A DNA stretch of 64,000 nucleotides from Nocardia anocheti (GTDB lineage Bacteria > Actinomycetota > Actinomycetes > Mycobacteriales > Mycobacteriaceae), in contig NZ_JAQQFV010000009.1 of the NCBI RefSeq assembly GCF_029675105.1, positions 1 to 64,000 on the forward strand, written 5' to 3'. How positions within the stretch are numbered: position 1 is the stretch's first letter; each line of letters opens with the position of its first letter. Under the pieces are notes generated by a model, which saw only the letters and a list, made by a program, of their open reading frames with translations, ran no database searches and had not been told where the DNA came from. The position numbers and the translations under genes were made by a program. Shown one piece after another: positions 46,668 through 55,094 of the stretch.

Positions 46668-47778
46668 GCAGCAGATGGCCGAGCTCAGCTACCGGATCGG
46701 GCTGGAACTCGCCGAACTCGGCCCGCCCGGCTGGTGGCGGCTGACCGCCTCGTTCGCGATGACCGTGAGCGCCGAAGCCGCCGTGGTGCTGTTCACCGAC
46801 GACCAGAACCGCGCGGTGCGCGTCTACCCCGCCGAGGACGTGCTCGCACTCGTGCGCGCGCATCGGCAGCTCGCGGCCGAGCGCGACGGGGCACCGTGGT
46901 GGCGGTATCTGCTCGACCTCACCGGCGACGGGCAGATGGAAGTCGACTACGACCACGGCGCGCAACCCTTTCCACCCGGCCAGCTCTTCGCGCCCGCGGC
47001 CTACCGCGGCGACCTCGAGGTCTATCCGCGTCCGGAGCTGCCGGTGTGGTTGGCCGCCTACCTCGGCCACGGCGACCGACAGATTCGCCCGGCCGGGCGC
47101 GCCGCCGAACAGCAGTTGCTCGACCGAGTCCACGGCCGCGTGGCGACCCGCACCGCACCGGACGCGGAATTCCCCGCCTTCCCGCTGATCGCCCGCCGGT
47201 GGGCGGTGCTGGCCGCCGCCTTCGTCGCGGTGGGTTCGCCGCTGGGACCACGGATCTCGCCGGGCACCTGCGTGTTCGAGGGCGTGGGACGCAGCGGTTC
47301 GAGCCTGGTGTGGCTGCCCGGCGAACGCGCGGTGCTCTCCGGCGGAATATGGGACGCGCCCCGCTTGCGCGCCACCTATCTCGACGGCGCCGCGATGCCC
47401 GAATTATTCCGTGGCGCGCCGTCGTGGGTGTGCGAGGCGACGCTCAACGCCCGCGCGGCCGACGGACTGCTGTCGTTCTGCTACTGGTGGCGCGACGGCG
47501 CCTGGTACCGCGGCGAATCACCCGCCTCGGCCGAACTCGCCCCGGCCGTGCCCGGGATCTGGACCACCGACACCGTCATCGAGGTGATCACCGAACTGGT
47601 CGGCGCGAGCGGCGACCGGCACGCGGCCGTCACGACACTGGTCGCGGCGGCCGAGGCGGGCGCGGTCACCCGACCGATGCTCGCCGCGGTGTTCGACGAC
47701 GACGGGACCTCCGCCATCGACAGCGCGTTCCTCGAACTCACGCTGGCGGGCGCGACCGAAAGGCACAGCAGCGCATGA
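46660..47778 (+). CDS. YezG-like immunity protein (copy 3)
   Basis: 372 residues, collinear with copy 1: GWWRLTASFAMTVSAEA, GAPWWRYLLDL, VDYDHGAQPFPPGQLF, VYPRPELPVWLAAYLGHGDR, then ERAVLSGGIWDAPRL and LLSFCYWWRDGAWYRGESP. It lacks the extension of copy 2. Both ends overlap neighbouring genes (8 bp upstream, 4 bp downstream), so it is tightly coupled. Likely immunity to one domain of the giant, by position. Confidence 0.65.
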   Translation: MTEQQMAELSYRIGLELAELGPPGWWRLTASFAMTVSAEAAVVLFTDDQNRAVRVYPAEDVLALVRAHRQLAAERDGAPWWRYLLDLTGDGQMEVDYDHGAQPFPPGQLFAPAAYRGDLEVYPRPELPVWLAAYLGHGDRQIRPAGRAAEQQLLDRVHGRVATRTAPDAEFPAFPLIARRWAVLAAAFVAVGSPLGPRISPGTCVFEGVGRSGSSLVWLPGERAVLSGGIWDAPRLRATYLDGAAMPELFRGAPSWVCEATLNARAADGLLSFCYWWRDGAWYRGESPASAELAPAVPGIWTTDTVIEVITELVGASGDRHAAVTTLVAAAEAGAVTRPMLAAVFDDDGTSAIDSAFLELTLAGATERHSSA

Positions 47779-48533
47779 CCGCACTCGACATCACCGACCC
47801 GGACTTCCATCTCGGCGCCGACGGCGACCCGACCACCTACCGTGGCACGCCCTACACCGGCCAGGCCGTCGAGCGTGCTCCCGACGGCACGCTGATCGGC
47901 CGATGGTCCTTCCTCGACGGCTACGACGACGGACCCAGCGAGGCGTGGTACGCCGACGGCACCCCCGCCTCGGTGGGGTTGATGCGGCGCGGACTGGCGG
48001 CGGGGGAGTGGCGGGAATGGCACCGCGACGGGACGCGGGCGAGCCTGGAGGTCTACTCCAGCCCCGGCTACCTGCGCCTGCGCAAGCGGTGGGACGAACA
48101 CGGTGTGCTGCTGGAGAACCGCCTGCTGACCGGCCCGCCCGGTGACCCGATCGACCTGCGCCCGCTCGGGTACCACCGCGAGATGTTCGACGGCGACCGC
48201 GACGACCTGCCATCCATCCGGGACGCGCTCGGCGACGCCGAGCATCCCGAGCGCGCGCGGCTGCTCGCCTATCTGCGGGCGGCGCCGGTGGTCTTCGACC
48301 GCATGACCGCGGTCCCCGATCTGCTCGCCGAGGACGGCTGGCTGCCCGGCGGCGCCTCGCTGTGCTCGGACGGCGAATGGATCTGGCGCGCCGAACTGGT
48401 CGAGTACTACGCCCGGCAACCGCTCACGCTGCCCGTCGAGTTCGTCGAGCACGTGCGGGAGAACGGCTATCGGCCAGCGGGTTTCGATCTCGCCGACCCT
48501 GTATTCCAGGACGCGGTGACGCGCCACCGCTGA
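47775..48533 (+). CDS. YwqK/MORN-like antitoxin-type protein
   Basis: 252 residues. The first ~115 residues have three to four beta-hairpin repeats of the YwqK/MORN type: GTPYTGQAVERAPDGT, SEAWYADGTPASVGLM, GEWREWHRDGTRASLE, RWDEHGVLLEN. YwqK-family proteins neutralise YwqJ-type T7SS toxins in Firmicutes. The C-terminal half is a separate helical domain of unknown role. It is the last gene of the run, 4-bp coupled to the previous gene and followed by a weak hairpin. Confidence 0.65.
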   Translation: MTALDITDPDFHLGADGDPTTYRGTPYTGQAVERAPDGTLIGRWSFLDGYDDGPSEAWYADGTPASVGLMRRGLAAGEWREWHRDGTRASLEVYSSPGYLRLRKRWDEHGVLLENRLLTGPPGDPIDLRPLGYHREMFDGDRDDLPSIRDALGDAEHPERARLLAYLRAAPVVFDRMTAVPDLLAEDGWLPGGASLCSDGEWIWRAELVEYYARQPLTLPVEFVEHVRENGYRPAGFDLADPVFQDAVTRHR

Positions 48534-48536
48534 GAC

Positions 48537-48558
48537 CGGCAACCGATTGTCGTTGCCG
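48537..48558 (+). terminator. Weak hairpin after the immunity run
   Basis: A 7-bp perfect stem (48537-48543/48552-48558) with an 8-nt loop begins 4 bp after the last stop. The remaining gap to 48696 shows no gene. TAGAAT at 48607-48612 could be a -10 box for the next gene, but no good -35 was seen. Confidence 0.35.
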
Positions 48559-48696
48559 CGCCACCGTCGAGATCCACGCTGTACATGCGTGATTCATTTC
48601 CACGACATTAGAATCGTTGCTACGACGAAAGAATCGATCGCAGACAGGGTCTCTCGTCGCAGGGCGCCCGTGTGGTGATGAGGAGGACGGTCGCGT

Positions 48697-50556
48697 ATGG
48701 GTGAGACACCCAATCCGTGGAGTGGGCTGCGCAGCGAATCGCTCAGCGGCACCCTGGAACTGCAGCCCGGTGTCATCGAAGGACTGGTGAACGCGGCGAT
48801 CGACGCGCGGGTCCGAGTGAACTCGGTGAAGAAGGAACTGGGCAAGGTCGACCAGCTCGACCCGTTCGTGCCCGTCCTGCCCTCGGGCCGCGCGCTGGCC
48901 GAGCGCTTCGCCGCCAAGGGTCGCGATCTCGGGAACGTCCTCGACGATCACGCGAAAATCCTCGACGACATGTGCGACACCTTCCTCGCCGCGGGCAAGG
49001 CCTACACCGACACCGATACCGGTAACAAGGTGGATCTGGGCATGATGCGGCAGAAGTACGACTCCTTCAAGACGCAGACCGATCGGTTGGGCGAGCGGCC
49101 CGATCCGGCCGGACTCAGCGTCAACAACGACCGCTTCAATCCGCAGGACAAGCGGCAGGCTTCGCCCGACTGGAAGGAAGTCGGAACGCTCAAGGAGTCG
49201 GACTGGGGTCTGCCGTCGAGCCTGGTGACGCCGCAGGGCGTCAAGTTCGATCCGATGAAGGCCAAGTCCGAGAGCGTCAGCCCGTACAGCTACGAGGATT
49301 TCCAGCAGATCATCCAGACGCTGAAGTCCGGCATGCCGGTCAAGGTCGCGCAGACCGCGGCCGACTGGCACTGGCTGGCGAGCCGGTTGCAGGGCCCGTT
49401 CGACGCGTTGTCGAACGCGATGGTCGCCAGCGAGAAGAACTGGCGCAGCCCGGGCAAGTCCGGCGGCGCCGACCGCGCCCGCGCGGCGATCACCGCCTAC
49501 GGGTCGGGCAACGAAACCCTCGTCAGCAGCATGAAGGCCCTCGGTGACGGCCTCGAGTACGTCTCCGAATGGCTCTACACGACCTCGGTCGAGCTACAGA
49601 ACGACAGCATGGTCGAGTACAAGCAGTTCTCCGGTGAGAACAACGACGCGTACAAGGAGCGGGCGAAGGAGAACTACCGCAAGGCCTACATCGCCGACAT
49701 GGAACGCGTCTACATCCCGGGCGTCGACCACACCGCCGACGTGGTCGCCGTGCTGCCCGACCCCATCCCGCCGACCACCGGCGCCCAGCCCACCGGGTAC
49801 AACCCCGGCGGCGGCGGCACCGGCGGCGCGGGGGGCGGTTCGGGTTCCGGCGCCGGGGCGGGCGGCGGCTCGCAGGGACTGTCCTCGGCGTTCCAGAGCG
49901 GGATGTCCGCGCTCACCTCCGCGGCCCAGGCCGCGTCGCAGGCCGCGGCCGACGACGCGACCAAGGCGGCCGCAAAAGCCGCGGCGCAGAAGGCCGCCGA
50001 GCAGGCCGCCGCGGCCGCCGAGCAGGCGAGTTCCGCGGCGTCCTCGGGGCTCGAACAGGCCAGCTCGGCGCTGAGTTCCGGTCTGGAGCAGGCGAGTTCG
50101 GCGGCGCAGTCCGCGCTGGAGCAGGCCAGTTCGGCCGCCGACCAGAGCGCGCTGTCCTCGGTGCCCGGCCTGGCCGGGATCAACTCCGCGCTCGAGGAAC
50201 AGGCCAAGAAGATGACCTCCGCGGCCAAGGCCGGAGGTGGCGCGGGCGGCGGCGCCGGTGGTGGTGCCGGAGGCGGGGTGCCCGGCGCCACCCTGCAGAA
50301 CGCGTCGAGCCTGTTCCCGCGCGCCGCGGTCACCGCGACCGGGCTCGAGGCGATGGCCAGCCGCGCCGGAATCGCCGGTGCCGCCGGTTCGCCGATGGGC
50401 GGCATGCCGATGGCGCCCATGGGTGGCGCCGGAGGCGGGGCCGGTGGTCAGCAGCAGCGCGAGCACAAGCGCGCCGACTACCTGGACTCGGTGGACCACC
50501 TGGACGAGGCGATCGGCGAGGCGCCGATCGTGGCACGACCGGTCGTCGAGCAGTGA
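48697..50556 (+). CDS. Long WXG/PPE-like T7SS substrate (copy 2)
   Basis: 619 residues. Same plan as the gene at 12529: a ~330-residue helical N-terminus with an NWRSPGKSGG turn (Trp249), no signal peptide, then a Gly-rich linker (GGGGTGGAGGGSGSG), a long Ala/Ser/Gln helix (EQASSAASSGLEQASS repeats) and a Gly/Met-rich tail. GATGAGGAGGA upstream of the ATG is a strong ribosome binding site. The EspG-type gene overlaps by 4 bp and is the likely chaperone. Confidence 0.65.
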   Translation: MGETPNPWSGLRSESLSGTLELQPGVIEGLVNAAIDARVRVNSVKKELGKVDQLDPFVPVLPSGRALAERFAAKGRDLGNVLDDHAKILDDMCDTFLAAGKAYTDTDTGNKVDLGMMRQKYDSFKTQTDRLGERPDPAGLSVNNDRFNPQDKRQASPDWKEVGTLKESDWGLPSSLVTPQGVKFDPMKAKSESVSPYSYEDFQQIIQTLKSGMPVKVAQTAADWHWLASRLQGPFDALSNAMVASEKNWRSPGKSGGADRARAAITAYGSGNETLVSSMKALGDGLEYVSEWLYTTSVELQNDSMVEYKQFSGENNDAYKERAKENYRKAYIADMERVYIPGVDHTADVVAVLPDPIPPTTGAQPTGYNPGGGGTGGAGGGSGSGAGAGGGSQGLSSAFQSGMSALTSAAQAASQAAADDATKAAAKAAAQKAAEQAAAAAEQASSAASSGLEQASSALSSGLEQASSAAQSALEQASSAADQSALSSVPGLAGINSALEEQAKKMTSAAKAGGGAGGGAGGGAGGGVPGATLQNASSLFPRAAVTATGLEAMASRAGIAGAAGSPMGGMPMAPMGGAGGGAGGQQQREHKRADYLDSVDHLDEAIGEAPIVARPVVEQ

Positions 50557-51332
50557 CGGCGTTCCTGGAGTTCACCCCGGTGGAGTTCGCGGCGATGTGG
50601 CGCGAACTCAAGGAGGTGGGGCTGCCCGCGCCACTGACCTACCGGGGGCCCGAGCAGTCCTTCGACGAGAGCCGCCGCGTCGAACGTGCCGCCTGGCAGG
50701 AACTGCGCCGCGGCGCGGGCGGTGCGCTCGACCAGCTGGTGGCCGCGCTGACCGAGCCGGACATCCGGGTGGTCGCGCGCGGCATCGACGGTCGCGAACC
50801 GCAGAACCCGAAGCGCTCGCTGCGGGTACTGGCCGTGCGCAAGGGCGAGGACTCGTTCGTCGTCGTGCAGCGGCCGGGGGAAACACTCAGCGACGCGGCG
50901 GGTTTCACCGTCACCCGGCACGACGCGGTGTCCATGGGTGACGCCGTGGCCGCGGTGTTCCCGGCGGCCACGGCGGGCAGGCGCCGCGAATTCGGACTCC
51001 ACGACGCCACCCAGACCGACCTGGACTTCTCCTACGGGCGCTCGCTCGTGCACGAGGACGGCGACGACACCGCCACGCGCAGCCGGGAATTCGCGAACGA
51101 GCCCGACGAGCTGGCCGGATCGATCGAGATCGAACAGGGCTGGTCGCGGTTCGGCCCGCGCGGCGTGCTGCGCCTGCACCTGGTGTGGCGCGATGTGATC
51201 GATGACGGCCGCTATGTGATCGTGCCCGGCACACCCGCCCGGGTGGTGCCGGTGGATCGGCGCGGGCTGGTCTCGCTGCTCAACTCCCAGATCGCCGAAA
51301 TTGTCAGAGCCATCAGGGATGATCGGGCCTAG
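50553..51332 (+). CDS. espG: EspG-family ESX secretion chaperone (copy 2)
   Basis: 259 residues. FTPVEFAAMWREL, RRVERAAWQELR, PDIRVVARGID and SRFGPRGVLRLHLVWRDV with IDDGRYVIVPG match the EspG family and align with the copy at 14457. The GTG overlaps the substrate stop by 4 bp. The remaining EspG copy (55091) follows a PPE gene, so these chaperones are distributed one per substrate. Confidence 0.85.
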   Translation: MTAFLEFTPVEFAAMWRELKEVGLPAPLTYRGPEQSFDESRRVERAAWQELRRGAGGALDQLVAALTEPDIRVVARGIDGREPQNPKRSLRVLAVRKGEDSFVVVQRPGETLSDAAGFTVTRHDAVSMGDAVAAVFPAATAGRRREFGLHDATQTDLDFSYGRSLVHEDGDDTATRSREFANEPDELAGSIEIEQGWSRFGPRGVLRLHLVWRDVIDDGRYVIVPGTPARVVPVDRRGLVSLLNSQIAEIVRAIRDDRA

Positions 51333-51342
51333 GGAGGGCGAA

Positions 51343-51675
51343 ATGGACGAGTTTCCGGTCGAATTCACGGCGTCGTCACGCACCGGCGCGATCGAGGTGC
51401 GCACCACCGAGCGGGGTCTGCCGGTGGGTATCACCATCGACGGCGACCAGCTGCGCGGTGACCCGGACGCGTTGGCCGCCGAGATCTTACGGCTGTGCAA
51501 GCAGTCCGCCGAGCGGGCCGGGCTGGCGCGACGCACCCAGCTGGCCGAGGCCGGATTCGATCCCGGGCTGCTGGCCGCCACCGGTCTGCCCACCGAGGCA
51601 CAGGTCGCGGCGGCCGAGATCGCCGAGGAGCAGGACTACGACACCGAACCGGAGAGCTGGTTGCGCTCGGTGTGA
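51343..51675 (+). CDS. Small ESX-associated protein (possibly EspH-like)
   Basis: 110 residues. A YbaB-like strand/helix core (GAIEVRTTERGLPVGITI, PDALAAEILRLCKQSA) is followed by LPTEAQVAAAEIAEEQDYD. The last part recalls, from memory, the C-terminus of mycobacterial EspH, an ESX-1 substrate-selective factor. GGGAGGGCG precedes the ATG at 51343. It lies next to a YbaB-like gene, as EspH/EspL-type genes do in ESX-1. Assignment is tentative. Confidence 0.55.
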   Translation: MDEFPVEFTASSRTGAIEVRTTERGLPVGITIDGDQLRGDPDALAAEILRLCKQSAERAGLARRTQLAEAGFDPGLLAATGLPTEAQVAAAEIAEEQDYDTEPESWLRSV

Positions 51676-51734
51676 GACCGCCGTTCGCGGCGGTCGGCGG
51701 GCAGGAATCGGTCGAGCAGGAGGGAGCGCAGTCG

Positions 51735-52064
51735 ATGGTCGAGACCATGGACGAACTCATCGCGCGCGTGCAAGGACAGCTGTATCGGCTGCAGGATCTG
51801 GGCGAGGCGACCCAGCGCATCCGCGCGCGGGAGACCTCACCGGACGGTGCGGTGACGGCCACCGTCGATGGCACCGGCGCGCTGGTCGAGCTGGAGTTCT
51901 CGGCGGCGATCGGCAAGCTGGGCCCGGCCGACTTCGAGCACGTGCTGGTCGACACCGCGCGGGCCGCCGCCTACCGGGCCTACGGCGAAAGAGCGGGGCT
52001 GATCACCGCGTTCAACGAGGCGGGTACGGGAGATTCAACTGATCTTCACCGGCGAGATACATAG
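51735..52064 (+). CDS. YbaB/EbfC-family protein (EspL-like)
   Basis: 109 residues with the classic YbaB layout: helix (MDELIARVQGQLYRLQ), strands (GAVTATVDGTGALVELEF), helix (FEHVLVDTARAAAYRAY). EspL in ESX-1 stabilises other substrates. It lacks the Pro-rich, Trp-ended tail of the two toxin-module paralogues. AGGAGGGA lies 8 nt before the ATG at 51735. It precedes the EspC/EspA-like pair. Confidence 0.7.
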   Translation: MVETMDELIARVQGQLYRLQDLGEATQRIRARETSPDGAVTATVDGTGALVELEFSAAIGKLGPADFEHVLVDTARAAAYRAYGERAGLITAFNEAGTGDSTDLHRRDT

Positions 52065-52081
52065 CGCTGGTCCGGAACGGG

Positions 52082-52095
52082 TAGATAAGGTAACG
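52082..52095 (+). promoter_or_regulatory. 14-bp motif with IdeR-like half-site, site A
   Basis: TAGATAAGGTAACG lies 30 bp upstream of the EspC-like gene. It matches site B (61947) at 13 of 14 positions. Bases 52086-52093 (TAAGGTAA) fit the left half (TWAGGTWA) of the DtxR/IdeR box perfectly, while the right half is poor (about 12/19 overall). A promoter -10 element (TAGATA) is an alternative reading. Confidence 0.35.
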
Positions 52096-52125
52096 AAACA
52101 CCATGGGCTGTTTCGAGATTGGACG

Positions 52126-52449
52126 ATGGTGATGAATCACGTTGCGGTAGTTCCCGATGCAGTTCGTGCCTACGCGGGTGCTTCGGCCACGATGGCGGCC
52201 GGTGTCGCGCAGGCCGGAGCCGTCGACCAGGCCGCGACCGTGGCCGCGGCGGTGCCGGTGTTCGGCCTGATCGGGCAGGAGTTCCTGCTCTCCTTCGCCT
52301 ACGCGCAGGCCAATCACCTGACCTCGGTGGCCGAGCTGGCCGCCGTGCACGCGGGCACCGCGCTCACCGCGGCGCAGGCGGCGACGACCTACGAGGGCGC
52401 GGACGCGGCGGGCAAGGCCGGGCTGTCCACGGTGAACGCGCGGCTATGA
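52126..52449 (+). CDS. EspC-like ESX-secreted protein
   Basis: 107 residues of the EspC type (T7SS EspC family, DUF2580): an all-helical protein starting VAVVPDAVRAYAG, with a central AAVPVFGLIGQEFLLSFAYAQ stretch and a final helix ending in YEGADAAGKAGL. EspC is co-secreted with EspA in M. tuberculosis. The next gene overlaps by 4 bp and looks EspA-like. The ATG at 52126 is used; an in-frame ATG at 52132 is equally possible. Confidence 0.6.
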   Translation: MVMNHVAVVPDAVRAYAGASATMAAGVAQAGAVDQAATVAAAVPVFGLIGQEFLLSFAYAQANHLTSVAELAAVHAGTALTAAQAATTYEGADAAGKAGLSTVNARL

Positions 52450-53786
52450 CATTTCCCGGGGGAGCGGCGTCGAGCGGGGCGGCCGTGGATCCGACCGTGC
52501 TGGAACTGCTGCGTGGCAGCGCGCTGGCCCCGATGCTGGATCAGCCAGTGAGCCAGGCGCTGAGCTCGATGGGCCTGCCGCAGTTGCCACAGCTGCCCCA
52601 GTTCGTGCAGCTGCCGGAGATGCCGCCGCTGCCCGCGCTCGACCTGACGGCGCTGATGCAGCCGCTGACTCAGCTGGCCTCCGCGTTCGGGACCGGTCAG
52701 CTCGGCGCGACGAGCTCCGGGACCGACACCTCGGTCGACCCGACGGAGATGCTGTCCAACGTCAATTCGGTGCTGAGCACGGTGATGTCGCTCGGCTCGA
52801 CGGCATTGCAGACGGTGATGTCGTTGTGGCAGAGCGCCGCCGCTTCGGAGGCGACGACCAAGGCGACCGCGGCGCAGAGCGACGGCGCCAAACTGGCCAC
52901 CCAGAGCACCCAGGAGAAGACGGTGCTCACCGGCGCGGCGGGCACCGTCGCGGTGGGCGCGGCCAAGATCGGCGCGGTGATCGCGCGCTATTCGGCGACG
53001 GTGGCGCTGGCCCCGCTCTACGCGATGACCCCGGTGGGTCAGGGCGTGCTGGTGGCGGCCACGGTCGAGGCGATGACCGAGGCGCTGGCGATCACCACCG
53101 AGACCAAGGTCGAACTGCTCGGGCACAGCGCCGAGATGACCAAGGCGGGCGAGAAGGTCCCGGTGACCAACGCGCCGACCGGGGTCGACTCCTCCTCGGA
53201 GTCGCTGTCGCAGCTGATGAGCATGATCACGCCACTGATCAGCACCGCGACCACGGCCGCCTCCTCGCTGGGTTCGCTGACCGAACAGGTCAGTTCGCTG
53301 TCGACGACGAACACGGCCGACACCACGACCACGACCGATCCCGCGCTCGACGGTGAGGCCCTCGCCGCGGGCGACAGCGCGACGACCGGGGGCCTCGGCG
53401 GCGGTGGAGGTGTCGGCGGTATCGGTGGCGCGCTCGGTGGCGTCGCGGCCGCGGCGGCGGCTCCGCTGAATCCCTGGCAGGGCAGTCGTGGTGGCGGGCT
53501 GTCGGCCGTCGGGCCGCTCGGCGTCGCCGGTTCGGCCCCGGCCTCGGGCACCACGACGACCAGTTCGACCGCCCCGGGCTACATGCCGATGGGTGGGGCG
53601 GCGGGCGGCGCACCGCTGGCCAGGGCCGTCGACGGCGGCGGCAACGAGGCGGTGCACACCCAGCTGGTCACCGGCCACCACGGCGACGAGGTGGTCGGCC
53701 AGCTCGACGGCGTGTCGATGCCGGTGGTCGGCGCGGCCGAACCGGCGACCACCGAGGCACCGCCGGACAAGGAACTCACACTGTGA
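52446..53786 (+). CDS. EspA-like ESX substrate
   Basis: 446 residues, no signal peptide. A Pro/Leu-rich start (LPQLPQLPQFVQLPEMP) is followed by a long helical region with hydrophobic patches (SNVNSVLSTVMSLGSTALQ; YSATVALAPLYAMTPVGQG) and a Gly/Ala/Thr-rich tail. The EspC-like gene directly upstream, with ATGA coupling, suggests an EspA/EspE type partner. Sequence similarity to EspA is not clear-cut, so the name rests mainly on context. Confidence 0.5.
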   Translation: MTFPGGAASSGAAVDPTVLELLRGSALAPMLDQPVSQALSSMGLPQLPQLPQFVQLPEMPPLPALDLTALMQPLTQLASAFGTGQLGATSSGTDTSVDPTEMLSNVNSVLSTVMSLGSTALQTVMSLWQSAAASEATTKATAAQSDGAKLATQSTQEKTVLTGAAGTVAVGAAKIGAVIARYSATVALAPLYAMTPVGQGVLVAATVEAMTEALAITTETKVELLGHSAEMTKAGEKVPVTNAPTGVDSSSESLSQLMSMITPLISTATTAASSLGSLTEQVSSLSTTNTADTTTTTDPALDGEALAAGDSATTGGLGGGGGVGGIGGALGGVAAAAAAPLNPWQGSRGGGLSAVGPLGVAGSAPASGTTTTSSTAPGYMPMGGAAGGAPLARAVDGGGNEAVHTQLVTGHHGDEVVGQLDGVSMPVVGAAEPATTEAPPDKELTL

Positions 53787-53811
53787 CGCGGGTACCACGA
53801 CAGGAGTGGCA

Positions 53812-54114
53812 ATGACGAACACCTTCGAATTCGACGCGGCCGCGGCGACCGAGGCCGCCGCGGCGCTGGACGCCATCGTCGACCGGCTCGGCACCGAGCT
53901 GAGCGCCGTCGCCCCGGCCCTGCGGGTGGCTCCGGCGGGCACCGACGAGGTGTCGACCAGGGCGGCGTCCACCGCCAACGGTGTCGCCGAGGACTACGTC
54001 GCCGGGGCCGAGGCGGGCGCGCGCGAGATGAGCAAGCTCGCCGCGACGCTGCGCGCGCAGGTCACCGAGTTCGACCGCATGGAGACCGACAACACGAGCG
54101 GCCTGCACGCCTGA
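53812..54114 (+). CDS. PE-family protein
   Basis: 100 residues. Two helices meet at APAGTDEVST, which matches the AGADEVS turn of the PE domain, and a second helix contains AEDYVAGAEAGA. A mycobacterial PE domain is ~100 residues, so this is a PE domain alone. ATG at 53812 with ACAGGAG upstream. It overlaps the PPE gene by 1 bp. PE and PPE proteins form a helical heterodimer exported by ESX systems. Confidence 0.75.
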   Translation: MTNTFEFDAAAATEAAAALDAIVDRLGTELSAVAPALRVAPAGTDEVSTRAASTANGVAEDYVAGAEAGAREMSKLAATLRAQVTEFDRMETDNTSGLHA

Positions 54115-55094
54115 TGATCGAACCTCCGCAGCCCGGGTTCACCGGTGTGGTGTGGGAGGCGCGCGAGCCGCAACGGCTGGCCACCGAACTCACCACCGGT
54201 CCCGGACCGATGCCGATGGCCGACGCGGCCGCCGCCTGGACGCGGCTCGCCGCGGCCTTCGGCGCGGCCGTGCTCGACTACGAGCAGGTGCTGCGGACAC
54301 TGCGCGGGTCCTGGCAGTCCGGGCGCAGCGACGAAGTGTGGGAACGGATCTCGACGCTGCGCGAATGGCTGCTCGAGACCGCGGCCGCCGCGACGGCCAA
54401 CGCGGCCAGGATGCAGGCCCAGGTGCTGGCCTACGAGGTGGCCGCGCTGGCGATGCCCGACTCCGGTGACATCGCCGCGATCACCGCCGCGCAACGCGCG
54501 CTCGAACAGGTCGGCACCATGCTCGGCGCGCCGATCAAGGCGATCGCCGCCGAGACCGACACCCAGGCCGACGCCGCCAAGGCCGTGGCCTCCCGGGTGA
54601 TGCGCAGCTACGAGGCCGCCACCGAGCCGCTGGCCGAGCCGTGGCTGCACGTCCCGCCGCCGCCGATCGTGCCGGAGGCGGCGCTGATCGCCGAGCAGGC
54701 CGGGACGTCCTCGGCCGCACCGGGCGCGGCCACCTCCGCCGTTCCCGGCATGGGCATGGTCGGGGGGATGGGCGCACTGCCCGTCCTGCCCGCGCCGGTG
54801 CAGACCGCTTATCGCGCTCCGGTGTTCGCGCAGGCGGGCACGACCGTCGCGCCGACCCCGCAGCCGACGCCGGTCGCCGCGACCCCGGCCGCGCACGCGC
54901 CGGTCGTCCCCGGTGCGCCCGTCGCGGCCACGGCGGCGCAGGACGCGGCGCGGTTCCCGCGTGCCGGAATCGCCTACGAGGAATCCGACCGGTTGGTGCC
55001 CGAAGGCGAGATCCAGGCCGCTCCGGCGGTTCTCGGCGTCGCCGAACGGGCCGCGCCGCCGCCGACCACGACTCAGCAGGGCGGTGCCGCGTGA
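54114..55094 (+). CDS. PPE-family protein
   Basis: 326 residues. The first ~170 follow the PPE domain: VVWEAREPQRLATELTTGPG, ADAAAAWTRLAAAF, GSWQSGRSDEVWERI (the WQxG turn), REWLLETAAAATANAARM. The literal Pro-Pro-Glu motif is replaced by Arg-Glu-Pro. The C-terminus is Ala/Pro-rich and disordered. Partner of the PE protein just upstream. The following EspG gene overlaps by 4 bp and is its probable chaperone. Confidence 0.75.
   Translation: MIEPPQPGFTGVVWEAREPQRLATELTTGPGPMPMADAAAAWTRLAAAFGAAVLDYEQVLRTLRGSWQSGRSDEVWERISTLREWLLETAAAATANAARMQAQVLAYEVAALAMPDSGDIAAITAAQRALEQVGTMLGAPIKAIAAETDTQADAAKAVASRVMRSYEAATEPLAEPWLHVPPPPIVPEAALIAEQAGTSSAAPGAATSAVPGMGMVGGMGALPVLPAPVQTAYRAPVFAQAGTTVAPTPQPTPVAATPAAHAPVVPGAPVAATAAQDAARFPRAGIAYEESDRLVPEGEIQAAPAVLGVAERAAPPPTTTQQGGAA

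Noticed and set aside
12529..48533. Genomic island or prophage
   Set aside because: No integrase, transposase, tRNA attachment site or inverted repeats were found at the borders, and composition matches the neighbours. The size and toxin content alone are not enough.
48584..48612. Promoter of the second long substrate gene
   Set aside because: TAGAAT is a fair -10 box but no acceptable -35 stands 16-18 bp upstream, so it was not listed as a feature.
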